The position numbers were made by a program, and so were the translations under genes. A DNA stretch of 64,000 nucleotides from Nocardioides albus. GTDB taxonomy: Bacteria; Actinomycetota; Actinomycetes; Propionibacteriales; Nocardioidaceae. Below the pieces are notes generated by a model. That model was not told the DNA's origin. It made no database searches and saw nothing but the letters and a program-made list of their open reading frames with translations. Below, piece after piece: positions 16,216 to 24,647 of this stretch (positions are counted from its first letter, which is position 1; each line of letters begins with the position of its first letter). The stretch covers positions 204,277 through 268,276 of the forward strand of contig NZ_BMQT01000005.1 in assembly GCF_014648255.1 (NCBI RefSeq). The letters are read 5' to 3'.

Positions 16216-19200
16216 CTACTTGACCGTGACGGTCACCGTCTTGGTGATCGCCTCGTTCCTCCGGTCACCGGAGTAGGTCACCTCGTAGGTGTGCGTGCCT
16301 CGGTTCGCCCGGAAGATCGCTTCCTCGTCCTTCAAGGTGAAGCGACCGACGCGCTTGCCGTTCTCGCTGACGACGATCTCGCCGCCGGCGCGCTCGCCGT
16401 CGACGGTGATCTCGACCTTGCCCTTCTTCGGCGACTCGGCGGAGATCTCCGGGACTGCCTTCTCGGTGCAGTAGCTCACCGAGACGTTGTCGATGGCCCA
16501 GCCCTCGACACCGTTGCAGCCGTCACGACCCATGTCGAAGCGGAACTTCACGGTGTCGCCGGCGTCGGCGATCGCGTCCAGGTCGACGATGGTGGTGCCC
16601 CACTCGCCGGTGAACTCGCCGCCGTCGGTGCCGGTCCAGGCCGGCTGGCCCTCCATGTAGCCGCTGCCCGCACCGAGCGTGCCGCCGGGTGCGTTGAAGA
16701 GGTACGCAGCCTGGTCGACGAGCGCGAAGTCGCCGCCGTTGACCGACACCTTGACGTTGCCGCCGTCCCAGCCGGCCTCGGTGCGTACCGAGTGGTCGAA
16801 GGTGAGGCGCGGAGTCTGGCCTGCGGGCACGGTGATCTCCGGGGAGACCAGGCCGTTGCGCGAGGTCAGGTCGTCGGGGTCGTTCGGACCACCACAGGAA
16901 CCGAGGTCGGCGGGGTCAGGGCCCCAGGCGACTCCGGTCTCGTTGCCTTCGATGTCGGAACGGGCCTCCCACGGGAAGGCGTCGGTGCCGTTCCACGCCT
17001 CGGCGTCCTGGGTCCAGCCGGTGAGGCCGTCCTCGAAGGTCTCGGTGTAGGTGGAGACCTCGTTGGTGCCCTCGCCGCAGACGGCGGGGGTGTCCTGGTC
17101 GAGCAGCGGACCGAAGTTGCACTGGACGGGCTCGTCGGCGAGCTCGGTGGCCGTGTTGGCCGCGGCAACAGCAGCACAGTCAGCAGCCGTGATCGGCTCG
17201 AGCGCCGGCGCCGTGGCCTCGCCACCCGGGGTTTCGCCGCCGCCGGTCTGCGGGGTCGAGGTGCCGAGGGTGAGCTTCTTGAGGTTGGTGGCACCGGTCA
17301 GGTCGGCGCACGAGGTGACCATCGCCTGGGCGTACTCGGGGAAGCCCGAGGTCGGCGTCAGGTAGTTGGTCTGGGTGTGCCAGATCAGGTTGGCTGCCTT
17401 GTCCAGGCCGATGCTGGGCACGGTGACGTCGTTGTAGGCGCCGCCGTCCACGAGCAGGGCGAAGTGGTGGTTGATGACACCCGAGTTGGAGTGCACGCCG
17501 CCCGAGTCCGAGGTGTCGCAGTGGTATTCCTGGTCCGACACCTTGCCCGGGTCGCCGTAGCAGGTCGGGTTCCACATGTCGCGGATCGCGCCGCCGAAGG
17601 CGGTGGAATCCTCACCCACGAGCCAGCGCTCGGACTCGGCGGTGTTGGTGGTCTGCGAGATCGTCGCGGTCGCCGAACCGGCCGTACGCACCTTGTCCGC
17701 GTGCGCCTTGTCGATCATGACGCCGGGGATCGTCGAGGTGCCGCTCATCGAGCCGGGCGCCGCAGCTGTGTTGGTCCCGACCACGAGGCCGGCGGCACCA
17801 GCCGCGACCGCGTTGTCCGCCTTGATCTGGAAGGAGCAGGTGCCCCGGTCGACATAGGCCCACTTGCCGGCCACGTCGGCAGCGTTGGAGTAGGCGGTGC
17901 AGCCGTCGGTCTCGGACGGACCCGCCGTGTCGGCGGCGTCACGGGCGACCACGATGTTCGCGGTCACCGGCGAGGCGAACGCGTCGGGCGCGGTCCAGGA
18001 AGCCGACGCCACCTGGCAGAGGCCCGCGATGTCCTCCGGCGCGGTGATCTCGAACTTCACCCGCGCGGGCGAGGAGGTCGAGCAGGCGTCGTCGGTGCGG
18101 CGTACGTCGTCGGTGGTGTTCTCGCGGGTGTTGATGATGTCGACGGCGTTGCCCCACATGTCGGAGTACGCCTCGTTGAGCGCGCCCGACTGCCACTGGT
18201 AGATCAGGCCGGAGGTGTGCTCGGTGTAGGCGTGACCCCACTCGTGCGCCACCACGTCGTCGGAGGTGACCCCGGAGCAGTAGTTGGTGGTCGCGCCGTT
18301 CCAGTTGGCGTTCGGGCACGAGATCGCCGGGTCGTTGTTGACCGTGACCATCTTCGCGCCGGAGCCGTCGTACGAGTCACGGCCGAAGGTGTTCTTGTAG
18401 AGCCAGTAGGACTCGCCGGTGGTGGCGACCTCGTTGGCCTGGTCCTGATCGAGCGTGCCGGGGAAAGCGTCGTTCTCGTTCCAGACGGTCGCGTCGTCGG
18501 AGGTGTCGGGGGTGTTGTGCTTCTCGATCAGCTCGCGCTCGTTGGCCGAGTGGATCATCGAGTAGCGGTTGACCGGCTTGCCGTTGGCCGCGTCGAGCAC
18601 AACCGTCTCACGCACGGTGGACTTGTTGGAGACCTCGATGACCCAGGCGAGCAGGCTCTTGCCGCTCACGCCCTGGGCGGCGCCCATGCGGTAGACGTTG
18701 AGATCGGCCTTGGCCACCTCGACGCCCAACGTGCTGACCTGGCTGTCGGCGTGCGCGTCGGCGGGCTTCGCCTTCACGAGCTCGAGCGCCTTGGCGCTCG
18801 CCTTCTCCTTCGACCACTTCGGGGTCGTGCTGAGGTCGAGATCGGGGGCGGCGAAGCCGTTGACCGAGGTCAGGTCACCGGCCTTGTCCACGTGGGCCTT
18901 CAGGACGCCGGCGAAGACCGGCACACCCTCGTACTCCTGCTTGAACTCGACGGTCCAGCCGGCGGGGTTCGTGGTGACCTTCGACTGGTCGAGCTGGTCG
19001 GCCTCTGCCCCGAAGACCGGGGCGTACTTGTCGAGGTACTTGCGGGCCTTCTCGGCCGCCTTCGACTTGCTGTCGGCGGCGACCTCTGGCATCAGGTCAC
19101 CCTTGGTGGACACGAAGCCGATCTGGCCGGTGGCACCCTCCTTCTCGAGTGTGACCGTCTTGTCGGCATCGGCCCTGAGCTGGTCGATGGCACTTGGATC

Positions 19201-19287
19201 CGGCTGTGCGGCGACGGCGGCGATCGGTGTGGCCACCATGCCTGCCGCGACGAGTGCAAGGGTGATTCCCTGCATTCCGAGCTTCAC
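16216..19287 (-). CDS. Secreted M4-type zinc metalloprotease with PA insert (copy 1)
   Basis: 1023 aa. There is a signal peptide ending near VAAVAAQPD, then an FTP/PepSY-type propeptide (about 35-230). The catalytic domain carries HEWGHAYTEH at 348-357, with the third zinc ligand E372 in NEAYSDMWG and the distal GGVHSNSGVINHHF near 597. A protease-associated (PA) domain (about 400-550, with DRGTCSFQIKAD) is inserted between these halves. The C-terminus adds a beta-sandwich module (about 745-930) and an Ig-like domain (about 940-1023). The start is GTG with GAGGAG upstream. It is a close paralogue of the gene at 19824-22913. Extracellular protein degradation is expected. Confidence 0.93.
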   Translation of the reverse strand: MKLGMQGITLALVAAGMVATPIAAVAAQPDPSAIDQLRADADKTVTLEKEGATGQIGFVSTKGDLMPEVAADSKSKAAEKARKYLDKYAPVFGAEADQLDQSKVTTNPAGWTVEFKQEYEGVPVFAGVLKAHVDKAGDLTSVNGFAAPDLDLSTTPKWSKEKASAKALELVKAKPADAHADSQVSTLGVEVAKADLNVYRMGAAQGVSGKSLLAWVIEVSNKSTVRETVVLDAANGKPVNRYSMIHSANERELIEKHNTPDTSDDATVWNENDAFPGTLDQDQANEVATTGESYWLYKNTFGRDSYDGSGAKMVTVNNDPAISCPNANWNGATTNYCSGVTSDDVVAHEWGHAYTEHTSGLIYQWQSGALNEAYSDMWGNAVDIINTRENTTDDVRRTDDACSTSSPARVKFEITAPEDIAGLCQVASASWTAPDAFASPVTANIVVARDAADTAGPSETDGCTAYSNAADVAGKWAYVDRGTCSFQIKADNAVAAGAAGLVVGTNTAAAPGSMSGTSTIPGVMIDKAHADKVRTAGSATATISQTTNTAESERWLVGEDSTAFGGAIRDMWNPTCYGDPGKVSDQEYHCDTSDSGGVHSNSGVINHHFALLVDGGAYNDVTVPSIGLDKAANLIWHTQTNYLTPTSGFPEYAQAMVTSCADLTGATNLKKLTLGTSTPQTGGGETPGGEATAPALEPITAADCAAVAAANTATELADEPVQCNFGPLLDQDTPAVCGEGTNEVSTYTETFEDGLTGWTQDAEAWNGTDAFPWEARSDIEGNETGVAWGPDPADLGSCGGPNDPDDLTSRNGLVSPEITVPAGQTPRLTFDHSVRTEAGWDGGNVKVSVNGGDFALVDQAAYLFNAPGGTLGAGSGYMEGQPAWTGTDGGEFTGEWGTTIVDLDAIADAGDTVKFRFDMGRDGCNGVEGWAIDNVSVSYCTEKAVPEISAESPKKGKVEITVDGERAGGEIVVSENGKRVGRFTLKDEEAIFRANRGTHTYEVTYSGDRRNEAITKTVTVTVK

Positions 19288-19308
19288 GGGTTGCTCCTCT
19301 CGGGATTA

Positions 19309-19328
19309 CGCCGCGTCAGGTCGCGGCG
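19309..19328 (-). promoter_or_regulatory. 5' leader stem-loop of protease copy 1
   Basis: CGCCGCG-TCAGGT-CGCGGCG forms a perfect 7-bp stem in the transcribed leader, about 20 bases before the start. Copy 2 keeps the stem with G-T wobble pairing at 22936-22953. A TACGAT box is shared just upstream, whereas sequence beyond it differs between copies. Confidence 0.5.
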
Positions 19329-19458
19329 CTTTCGCATCGTAGAGAGATTTGCCTCACACGGATGCGCAAACGCATATCACGAGTCCAAAACGATTCGAGC
19401 TGGACGGCCGGCGCACTGCTCAGCAAGGACCTCAGGGGCGATCTAAGGTAGTTTCCCG

Positions 19459-19758
19459 ATGCGCGGGCCTACCTCAGGCGCAGATTCTCGAGTGGTGCCC
19501 TTGGAGATCATCCCGCCTCTGTACGCCGCCGGCCTGCCGTGCCACGGAGACGACTCTGCGTTGTGGTTCTCAGAGTCCCCCGCCGCCCTCGAGGTGGCCA
19601 AAGACCGCTGCCTCGACTGCCCGGTGATGCGCGAGTGCCTCTCCGGTGCACTGGCCCGATCGGAGCCCTGGGGCGTCTGGGGCGGCGAGATCGTCGAGCG
19701 CGGCCAGGTCGTCACCCACAAGCGCGGCCGCGGCCGGCCCCGCCGCCAGGCGGCCTAG
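19459..19758 (+). CDS. whiB7: WhiB7-like Fe-S transcription factor
   Basis: 99 aa with the four cluster cysteines C28, C51, C54 and C60 (LPCHGDD, then DRCLDCPVMREC). It also has the WhiB turn EPWGVWGGEI and a C-terminal AT-hook-like KRGRGRPRRQ. The turn plus the hook and the LEVAK context are diagnostic of WhiB7, the activator of intrinsic antibiotic resistance in actinobacteria. GTG codons at 19492/19495 are alternative starts. The gene sits alone between two divergent or convergent protease paralogues. No resistance gene lies next to it. A regulatory uORF leader, known in relatives, could not be confirmed in the 171-base upstream gap. Confidence 0.9.
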   Translation: MRGPTSGADSRVVPLEIIPPLYAAGLPCHGDDSALWFSESPAALEVAKDRCLDCPVMRECLSGALARSEPWGVWGGEIVERGQVVTHKRGRGRPRRQAA

Positions 19759-19769
19759 CAGGCAAGCAA

Positions 19770-19800
19770 GAGCCCCGCCGGACTTGGTCCGGCGGGGCTC
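19770..19800. terminator. Bidirectional terminator between whiB7 and protease copy 2
   Basis: 13-base perfect arms starting GAGCCCCGCCGGA around CTTGG. It is 12 bases after the whiB7 stop and 24 bases beyond the convergent protease stop. It is nearly identical to 16152-16182. Confidence 0.8.
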
Positions 19801-19823
19801 CCGAGGGTGAAACGGCTGGTGCT

Positions 19824-22800
19824 CTAGTTCTTGTTCTTGTTCTTGACGTCGACCGTCACCGTCTCGGTGACCGCCTCGTTGCTCCGGTCACCGGAGTAGG
19901 CCACCTGATAGGTGTGCGTGCCCGGAAGTGCCCGGAAGGTCGCCGTCTCGTCCTTCTTCAGCTTGAACCGGCCGACCCGGATGCCGTTCTCGGTGACGAC
20001 GACCTCGCCGGTGGCGCGCTCGCCGTCGACGGTGATCTCGACCTTGCCCTTCTTCGGCGACTCGGCGGAGATCTCCGGGACGGCCTTCTCGGTGCAGTAG
20101 CTCACCGAGACGTTGTCGATGGCCCAACCCCGGGCCCCGCCGCAGCCGTCACGACCGAAGTCGAAACGGAACCGCACCGAGTCCCCGGCGGCGGCGACGG
20201 AGTCCAGCTTCACGATGCTGGTGCCCCACTCGCCGGTGAAGGCGTTGCCGTCAGACCCGGTCCAGGCCGCCTCGCTCGCCATGAACCCGCTCTCGGGATC
20301 CATCGTCCCGCCTGGTGCGTTGAAGGCGTACGCGGCCTGGTCGACGGGCGCGAACTCGCCGCCGTTGACCGAGACCTTGAGATTCCCGCCGTCATAGTTC
20401 CACTCGGTGAGGACCGAGTGATCGAAGGTCAGCCGGGGCGAGAGGCCTTCCGGGATCGTGAGCGCCGGGCTGATGAGGCCGTTTCGGCTGGTGATGTCAC
20501 CGGTCGCGGACCCGCAGGCACCCTCGTTGGGGTCAGGCGCGAACGCAAGACCGCTGTCGTTGCCCTCGACGTTCGATCCGGCCTCCCAGGGGTAGTCGTT
20601 GCCGGGGACGAGTGCCTCGGCGTCCTGGGTCCAGCCGGTCAGGCCGTCCTCGAAGTCCTCGGTGTAGGTGCTGACCTCGTTGGTGCCCTCGCCGCAGACG
20701 GCCGGGGTGTCCTGGTCCAGCAGCGGACCGAAGTTGCACTGGACCGGCTCCTCGGCGAGCTCGGTGGCCGCGTTGGCCGCCGCGACCGCCGCGCAGTCGG
20801 CAGCCGTGATCGGCTCGAGCGCCGGAGCCTCGGCCGCGCCACCCGGGGTCTCGCCGCCGCCGGTCTGCGGGGTCGAGGTGCCCAGGGTCAGCTTCTTGAG
20901 GTTGGTGGCCCCGGTCAGGTCGGCGCACGAGGAGACCATCGCCTGGGCGTACTCGGGGAAGCCCGAGGTCGGCGTCAGGTAGTTGGTCTGGGCGTGCCAG
21001 ATCAGGTTGGCCGCCTTGTCCAGGCCGATGCTCTCGACGTCGACCTCGTTCGAGGTGCCGCCGTCGACGAGCAGGGCGTAGTGGTGATTGACGACGCCGG
21101 AGTTGACGTGGACGCCACCGGAGTCGGTCGCACCGTCGCAGTGGTACTCCTCGTCGGAAACCTTGCCCGGGTCGCCGTAGCAGTTCGGGTTCCACATGTC
21201 GCGGATCGCGCCGCCGAAGGCGGGCGAGTCCTCACCCATCAGCCAGCGTACGGACTCGTCCTTGGTCTCGGACGAGGCGTCTTTGATGGTGATGTTGACC
21301 GTGCCGGTGGCGTTCTTGATCTTCTGGCCGGTGGCGTAGTCGGTGGTCGCTCCGTAGATGTCAGAGTTGCCGGAGATGGTGCCGAGCGGCTGGCCCTGCA
21401 GGAACGCGATCACGACGCCCTTGGCGCCGGCGTTCTTCGCGTTCGTGACCTTCTGAGTGAAGGCGCAGGTGCCGCGGTCGACGAGCACGAACTTCCCGTT
21501 GACCTCGGCGGCGTTCTCCAGCGGGGAGCAACCGTCGGTGGTCGTCGGACCGCTGCTGTTGGCGGCGTCGAGGCCGACCACGATGTCGCTGGTGACACCC
21601 GAACGCGGGTAGACCGGCCCGAAGTTGGCGGCCGCGGCCGGACAGTCGCCAGCCACGTCGGCCGGCGTGTTGATGGTCAACGAGATCGCGCTGCGCGTGG
21701 ACGTCGAGCACGTCCCCGCCGTACGAGCCACGTCGTCGGTGGTGTTCTCGCGGGTGTTGATGATGTCGAGGGTGTTGCCCCACATGTCGGAGTACGCCTC
21801 GTTGAGCGCGCCCGGTTGCCACTGGTAGATCAGGCCGGAGGTGTGTTCGGTGTAGGCGTGGCCCCACTCGTGGGCCACGACGTCGTCGGAGGTGACCCCG
21901 GAGCAGTAGTTGGTGGTCTCGCCGTTCCAGTTCGCGTTGGGGCACGAGATCGAGGGGTCGTTGTTGACCGTGACCATCTTCGCGCCGGAGCCGTCGTAGG
22001 AGTCACGGCCGAAGGCGTTCTTGAAGAGCCAGTAGGACTCGCCGGTGGTGGCGACCTCGTTGGCCTGGTCCTGGTCGAGGGTGCCTGGGAAGGCGTCGTT
22101 CTCTGTCCAGACGGTTGCGTCGTCGGTCGTCTCCGGGGTGTTGTGCTTCTCGATCAGCTCACGGTCATGGGACGCATGGATCATCGAGTAGCGGTTGACC
22201 GGCTTGCCGCTGCTGGCGTCGATCACCAGGGTCTCGCGCACGGTGGACTTGTTGGAGACCTCGATGACCCAGGCGAGCAGGCTCTTGCCGCTCACGCCCT
22301 GGGCGGCGCCCATGCGGTAGACGTTGAGGTCGGACTTCATCACCTTGACGCCCGACGTGTCGACCTTGGAATCGGGGTGGCCCTCGGCGGGTTTCGCCTT
22401 CACCAGCTCGAGCGCCTTGGCGCCGGCCTTCTCCTCCGACCACCTGGGTGTGGTGCTGAGGTCGAGGTCAGGGGCGGCGAATCCGTTGACCGAGGTCAGG
22501 TCGCCCTTCTTGTCGACGTGGGCCTTCAGGACACCGCCGAAGACCGGCACATCCTTGTAGACCTGCTCGAACTCGACCGTCCAACCGGCAGGGGTGGTGC
22601 TGACCTTGGACTGGTCGAGCTGGGCAGGCTCGGCGCCGAAGACCGAGGCGTACTTGTCGAGGTACTTGCGTGCCTTCGTGGCGGCCTCCGACCTGCTGTC
22701 GGCCGCGACACCGGGCATCAGGTCGCCCTTGGTGGCTGCGAAGCCGATCTGGCCGGTCGCCCCCTCCTTCTTCAGCACGACCGTCTTGTCGGCATCGGCC

Positions 22801-22913
22801 TTGAGCTGGTTGATGTCGCTGACATCCGGCTCTGCGGCGATCGCGGCGACCGGTGTGGCCACCAGACCCGCCGCGATGAGCGCAAGGGTGATTCCTTGCT
22901 TTCCGAGCTTCAC
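19824..22913 (-). CDS. Secreted M4-type zinc metalloprotease with PA insert (copy 2)
   Basis: 1029 aa, with the same architecture as the gene at 16216-19287: signal peptide, propeptide, HEWGHAYTEH catalytic half, PA insert, GGVHVNSGVVNHH half, beta-sandwich module and Ig-like end. The last residues (VDVKNKNKN) differ. N-terminal, catalytic and post-catalytic parts are nearly interchangeable with copy 1. The PA insert (with LVDRGTCAFTQKVTNAKNAG) and part of the beta-sandwich module are strongly diverged. The start is GTG with the same GAGGAG site. Likely an extracellular protease with a substrate choice different from copy 1; that part is inference. Confidence 0.93.
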   Translation of the reverse strand: MKLGKQGITLALIAAGLVATPVAAIAAEPDVSDINQLKADADKTVVLKKEGATGQIGFAATKGDLMPGVAADSRSEAATKARKYLDKYASVFGAEPAQLDQSKVSTTPAGWTVEFEQVYKDVPVFGGVLKAHVDKKGDLTSVNGFAAPDLDLSTTPRWSEEKAGAKALELVKAKPAEGHPDSKVDTSGVKVMKSDLNVYRMGAAQGVSGKSLLAWVIEVSNKSTVRETLVIDASSGKPVNRYSMIHASHDRELIEKHNTPETTDDATVWTENDAFPGTLDQDQANEVATTGESYWLFKNAFGRDSYDGSGAKMVTVNNDPSISCPNANWNGETTNYCSGVTSDDVVAHEWGHAYTEHTSGLIYQWQPGALNEAYSDMWGNTLDIINTRENTTDDVARTAGTCSTSTRSAISLTINTPADVAGDCPAAAANFGPVYPRSGVTSDIVVGLDAANSSGPTTTDGCSPLENAAEVNGKFVLVDRGTCAFTQKVTNAKNAGAKGVVIAFLQGQPLGTISGNSDIYGATTDYATGQKIKNATGTVNITIKDASSETKDESVRWLMGEDSPAFGGAIRDMWNPNCYGDPGKVSDEEYHCDGATDSGGVHVNSGVVNHHYALLVDGGTSNEVDVESIGLDKAANLIWHAQTNYLTPTSGFPEYAQAMVSSCADLTGATNLKKLTLGTSTPQTGGGETPGGAAEAPALEPITAADCAAVAAANAATELAEEPVQCNFGPLLDQDTPAVCGEGTNEVSTYTEDFEDGLTGWTQDAEALVPGNDYPWEAGSNVEGNDSGLAFAPDPNEGACGSATGDITSRNGLISPALTIPEGLSPRLTFDHSVLTEWNYDGGNLKVSVNGGEFAPVDQAAYAFNAPGGTMDPESGFMASEAAWTGSDGNAFTGEWGTSIVKLDSVAAAGDSVRFRFDFGRDGCGGARGWAIDNVSVSYCTEKAVPEISAESPKKGKVEITVDGERATGEVVVTENGIRVGRFKLKKDETATFRALPGTHTYQVAYSGDRSNEAVTETVTVDVKNKNKN

Positions 22914-22935
22914 GGGTTGCTCCTCTCGGGATTGC

Positions 22936-22953
22936 GCCGCGTCAGGTCACGGC
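22936..22953 (-). promoter_or_regulatory. 5' leader stem-loop of protease copy 2
   Basis: GCCGCG-TCAGGT-CACGGC, the counterpart of 19309-19328. It keeps a 6-bp stem through one G-T wobble pair. The gap 22954-23035 holds the copy 2 promoter region and the end of the sigma-factor unit. Confidence 0.45.
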
Positions 22954-23035
22954 CCGTCCGCATCGTAAGGAGATATGGGTCACGAAAAGTTCCAAACGCG
23001 CGTAACAAGACGTAAACGTTAAATCTTGAGTCCAA

Positions 23036-23932
23036 CTAACTGTGGGCCGACTCGAGCCCCAGGGTCTCGGCGAGCTTCGCGACCTGGGTCGGGGCTGCGT
23101 ACGCCTCGATCTCGGTGATCCGGCCGTCGACCACGGTGAAGGCCATGACGCTGAAGAGCTTGCCGTGGAAGGTGACCGCGACGCCGGCGGCGCCGTTGAC
23201 GAGGGCCGGATGGGTGACCCGGTCGGCGTGGGCGTACATGACCGCGTTGCCGGCGACCTTCGCTGCGCCGCGGTAGGTGGTGATCCCCTGACCGAGGTCG
23301 GCTCGTAGGACGACCTCGGGGTGGAGGGCACCGATGAGCCGGTCCAGGTCGCCGTCTTGGGCGGCGGCGAAGAAGGCGTCGACGAACTCGCGCTGTGCGG
23401 CCACCTCGCGCTGCGGCGTACCGCCTCGGACTCGGCGTCTCGCTCTGCTCGCGAGCTGCCGGGTCGAGTCCGAGGAACGGTCGAGCATCGTCGCGATCTC
23501 GTCGAAGGGCACGGCGAAGAGATCGTGGAGTACGAAGGCCAGCCGCTCGTCCGGGGAGAGCTGGTCGAGCACGACCAGGAGCGCCATGCTGACCGAGTCG
23601 GCGAGCATCGCCCGCTCGGCCGGGTCCTGGGTCGCGCCGTCGTCGAGGACGACCACAGGGTCCGGCAGCGCCGCCCCGAACGGTCCGGCATCCAGGGACA
23701 CCTCGCCGCGGGTCTTGCGCGAGCGCAGCATGTTGAGCGAGACCCGAGCCACCACCGTCGTCAGCCACGCACCGATGTTGTCGATGGCGTCCGTGTCGCT
23801 CCGGCTCAGCCGCACCCAGGACTCCTGGACGGCGTCCTCGGCCTCCGTGGTCGACCCGAGCATCCGGTAGGCCACCCCGAACAGCTGTCGCCGCTCGTCC
23901 TCGAACCGCTCGGCCAGCCATTCCTGCTGCAT
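23036..23932 (-). CDS. ECF41-family RNA polymerase sigma factor (SigJ-like)
   Basis: About 298 aa. Sigma region 2 is seen in DERRQLFGVAYRMLGS, then TEAEDAVQESWVRL. Region 4 is seen in DQLSPDERLAFVLHDLFAVP with FDEIATMLDRS. The long C-terminal SnoaL/NTF2-like extension (from about residue 180, REFVDAFFAAAQDGDLDRL onward) defines ECF41. In this group the extension both inhibits and supports activity, replacing a classical anti-sigma factor. The start is chosen at the second of two adjacent ATGs, six bases after GGAGGA. It is divergent from an AhpD/carboxymuconolactone decarboxylase-like gene, the classic ECF41 partner and target. Confidence 0.92.
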   Translation of the reverse strand: MQQEWLAERFEDERRQLFGVAYRMLGSTTEAEDAVQESWVRLSRSDTDAIDNIGAWLTTVVARVSLNMLRSRKTRGEVSLDAGPFGAALPDPVVVLDDGATQDPAERAMLADSVSMALLVVLDQLSPDERLAFVLHDLFAVPFDEIATMLDRSSDSTRQLASRARRRVRGGTPQREVAAQREFVDAFFAAAQDGDLDRLIGALHPEVVLRADLGQGITTYRGAAKVAGNAVMYAHADRVTHPALVNGAAGVAVTFHGKLFSVMAFTVVDGRITEIEAYAAPTQVAKLAETLGLESAHS

Positions 23933-24007
23933 CATCCGTCCTCCGGGTCCCTGGGTCGGTGGTCTCCACAGGCCCGACACGTGAAGCAGACCAGATGTGA
24001 CCGATCC

Positions 24008-24031
24008 GGCGAAAGAATCTTTTCTTTCGCC
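24008..24031. repeat. Perfect palindrome in the sigma/AhpD divergent region
   Basis: GGCGAAAGAA and its exact complement surround TCTT. It lies five bases before the ECF41 -35 box and could be an operator or a hairpin in the divergent transcript. Confidence 0.6.
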
Positions 24032-24035
24032 GACC

Positions 24036-24064
24036 TGTCACATCTGTCCGGCCCCGCGGGACGA
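24036..24064 (+). promoter_or_regulatory. ECF41-type promoter
   Basis: TGTCACA at 24036-24042 matches the -35 element known for ECF41 targets. A CGAG at 24062-24065, about 18-19 bases further, sits where CGTC is expected. The ATG at 24071 follows closely, so the message would be leaderless or nearly so. A GGTCACA stands on the opposite strand near 23995, facing the sigma gene. Confidence 0.65.
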
Positions 24065-24070
24065 GATGGC

Positions 24071-24535
24071 ATGAGCAACCGAATGAAGAACCCCGCAGAA
24101 GTCATCCCGCAGGCATTCAAGGGCATCGGCAACCTCCTGGCCGCCGTCGCCGAGGGCGGCCTCCCCGAGTCCACGACCGAGCTCGTCGCCATCCGGGTGA
24201 GCCAGCTCAACGGCTGCGCGGCCTGCCTCCAGGGCCACGCCGTACGTCTCGCCGACGTCGGCATCCCGATCGAGAAGGTCGTCGGTCTGGCCGCCTTCCG
24301 TGAGTCGCCCTTCTTCGACGACGCCGAGAAGGCAGCACTCGCCCTCGCCGATGCCCTCACCCGCCTCGCCGACTCCGAGGATGCGGTGCCCGACGAGCTC
24401 TGGCGCGAGGTCACCAAGCACTACGACGAGAAGCAGACCGCCGCCCTGGTCCTCTGCATCGCCACCCACAACCTCTTCAACCGAGTCAACGTGACGGTGA
24501 GAGAAGACGCCGAGAATCCCTTCTGGCTCCGCTGA
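24071..24535 (+). CDS. Carboxymuconolactone decarboxylase / AhpD-like alkylhydroperoxidase
   Basis: 154 aa. The AhpD core motif with the redox Cys pair is present as RVSQLNGCAACLQGHAVRL (CxxC plus the downstream His). It is typical of CMD/AhpD-fold peroxidases of oxidative-stress type, not of aromatic decarboxylases, which lack the Cys pair. It is controlled by the divergent ECF41 sigma factor through the TGTCACA promoter. Reaction: probable thiol-dependent peroxide reduction. Confidence 0.9.
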   Translation: MSNRMKNPAEVIPQAFKGIGNLLAAVAEGGLPESTTELVAIRVSQLNGCAACLQGHAVRLADVGIPIEKVVGLAAFRESPFFDDAEKAALALADALTRLADSEDAVPDELWREVTKHYDEKQTAALVLCIATHNLFNRVNVTVREDAENPFWLR

Positions 24536-24537
24536 CC

Positions 24538-24641
24538 GCCGAGAAGTCAGTTTCTGATCGCGAGAGGTCGATTTCTGGCGGCGAGTGGTCCATTCGGCGT
24601 CAGAAATCGACTCTTCGGCGTCAGAAATCGACGTCTCGGCG
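24538..24641. repeat. 21-bp-period palindromic array, locus 1
   Basis: Units of 21 bases: forward at 24538-24558 and 24559-24579, a shorter third at 24580-24594, then inverted at 24595-24615 and 24616-24636, ending CGGCG. Forward units follow G-CGAGARGTCRRTTTCTG; reverse units read CGGCGTCAGAAATCGAC plus four bases. It fills the gap between two convergent genes (AhpD-like and pgm). Confidence 0.8.
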
Positions 24642-24647
24642 GGATGG

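Noticed and set aside
16291..19446. Very long open frame on the plus strand opposite protease copy 1
   Set aside because: Composition is Val/Gly/Arg/Asp-rich, with no domain; it mirrors the codon pattern of the real minus-strand protease gene.
19539..23015. 1158-codon plus-strand frame opposite protease copy 2
   Set aside because: Same mirror effect; the protease on the minus strand has signal peptide, zinc motif and paralogue. The mirror frames resemble each other only because the genes are duplicates.
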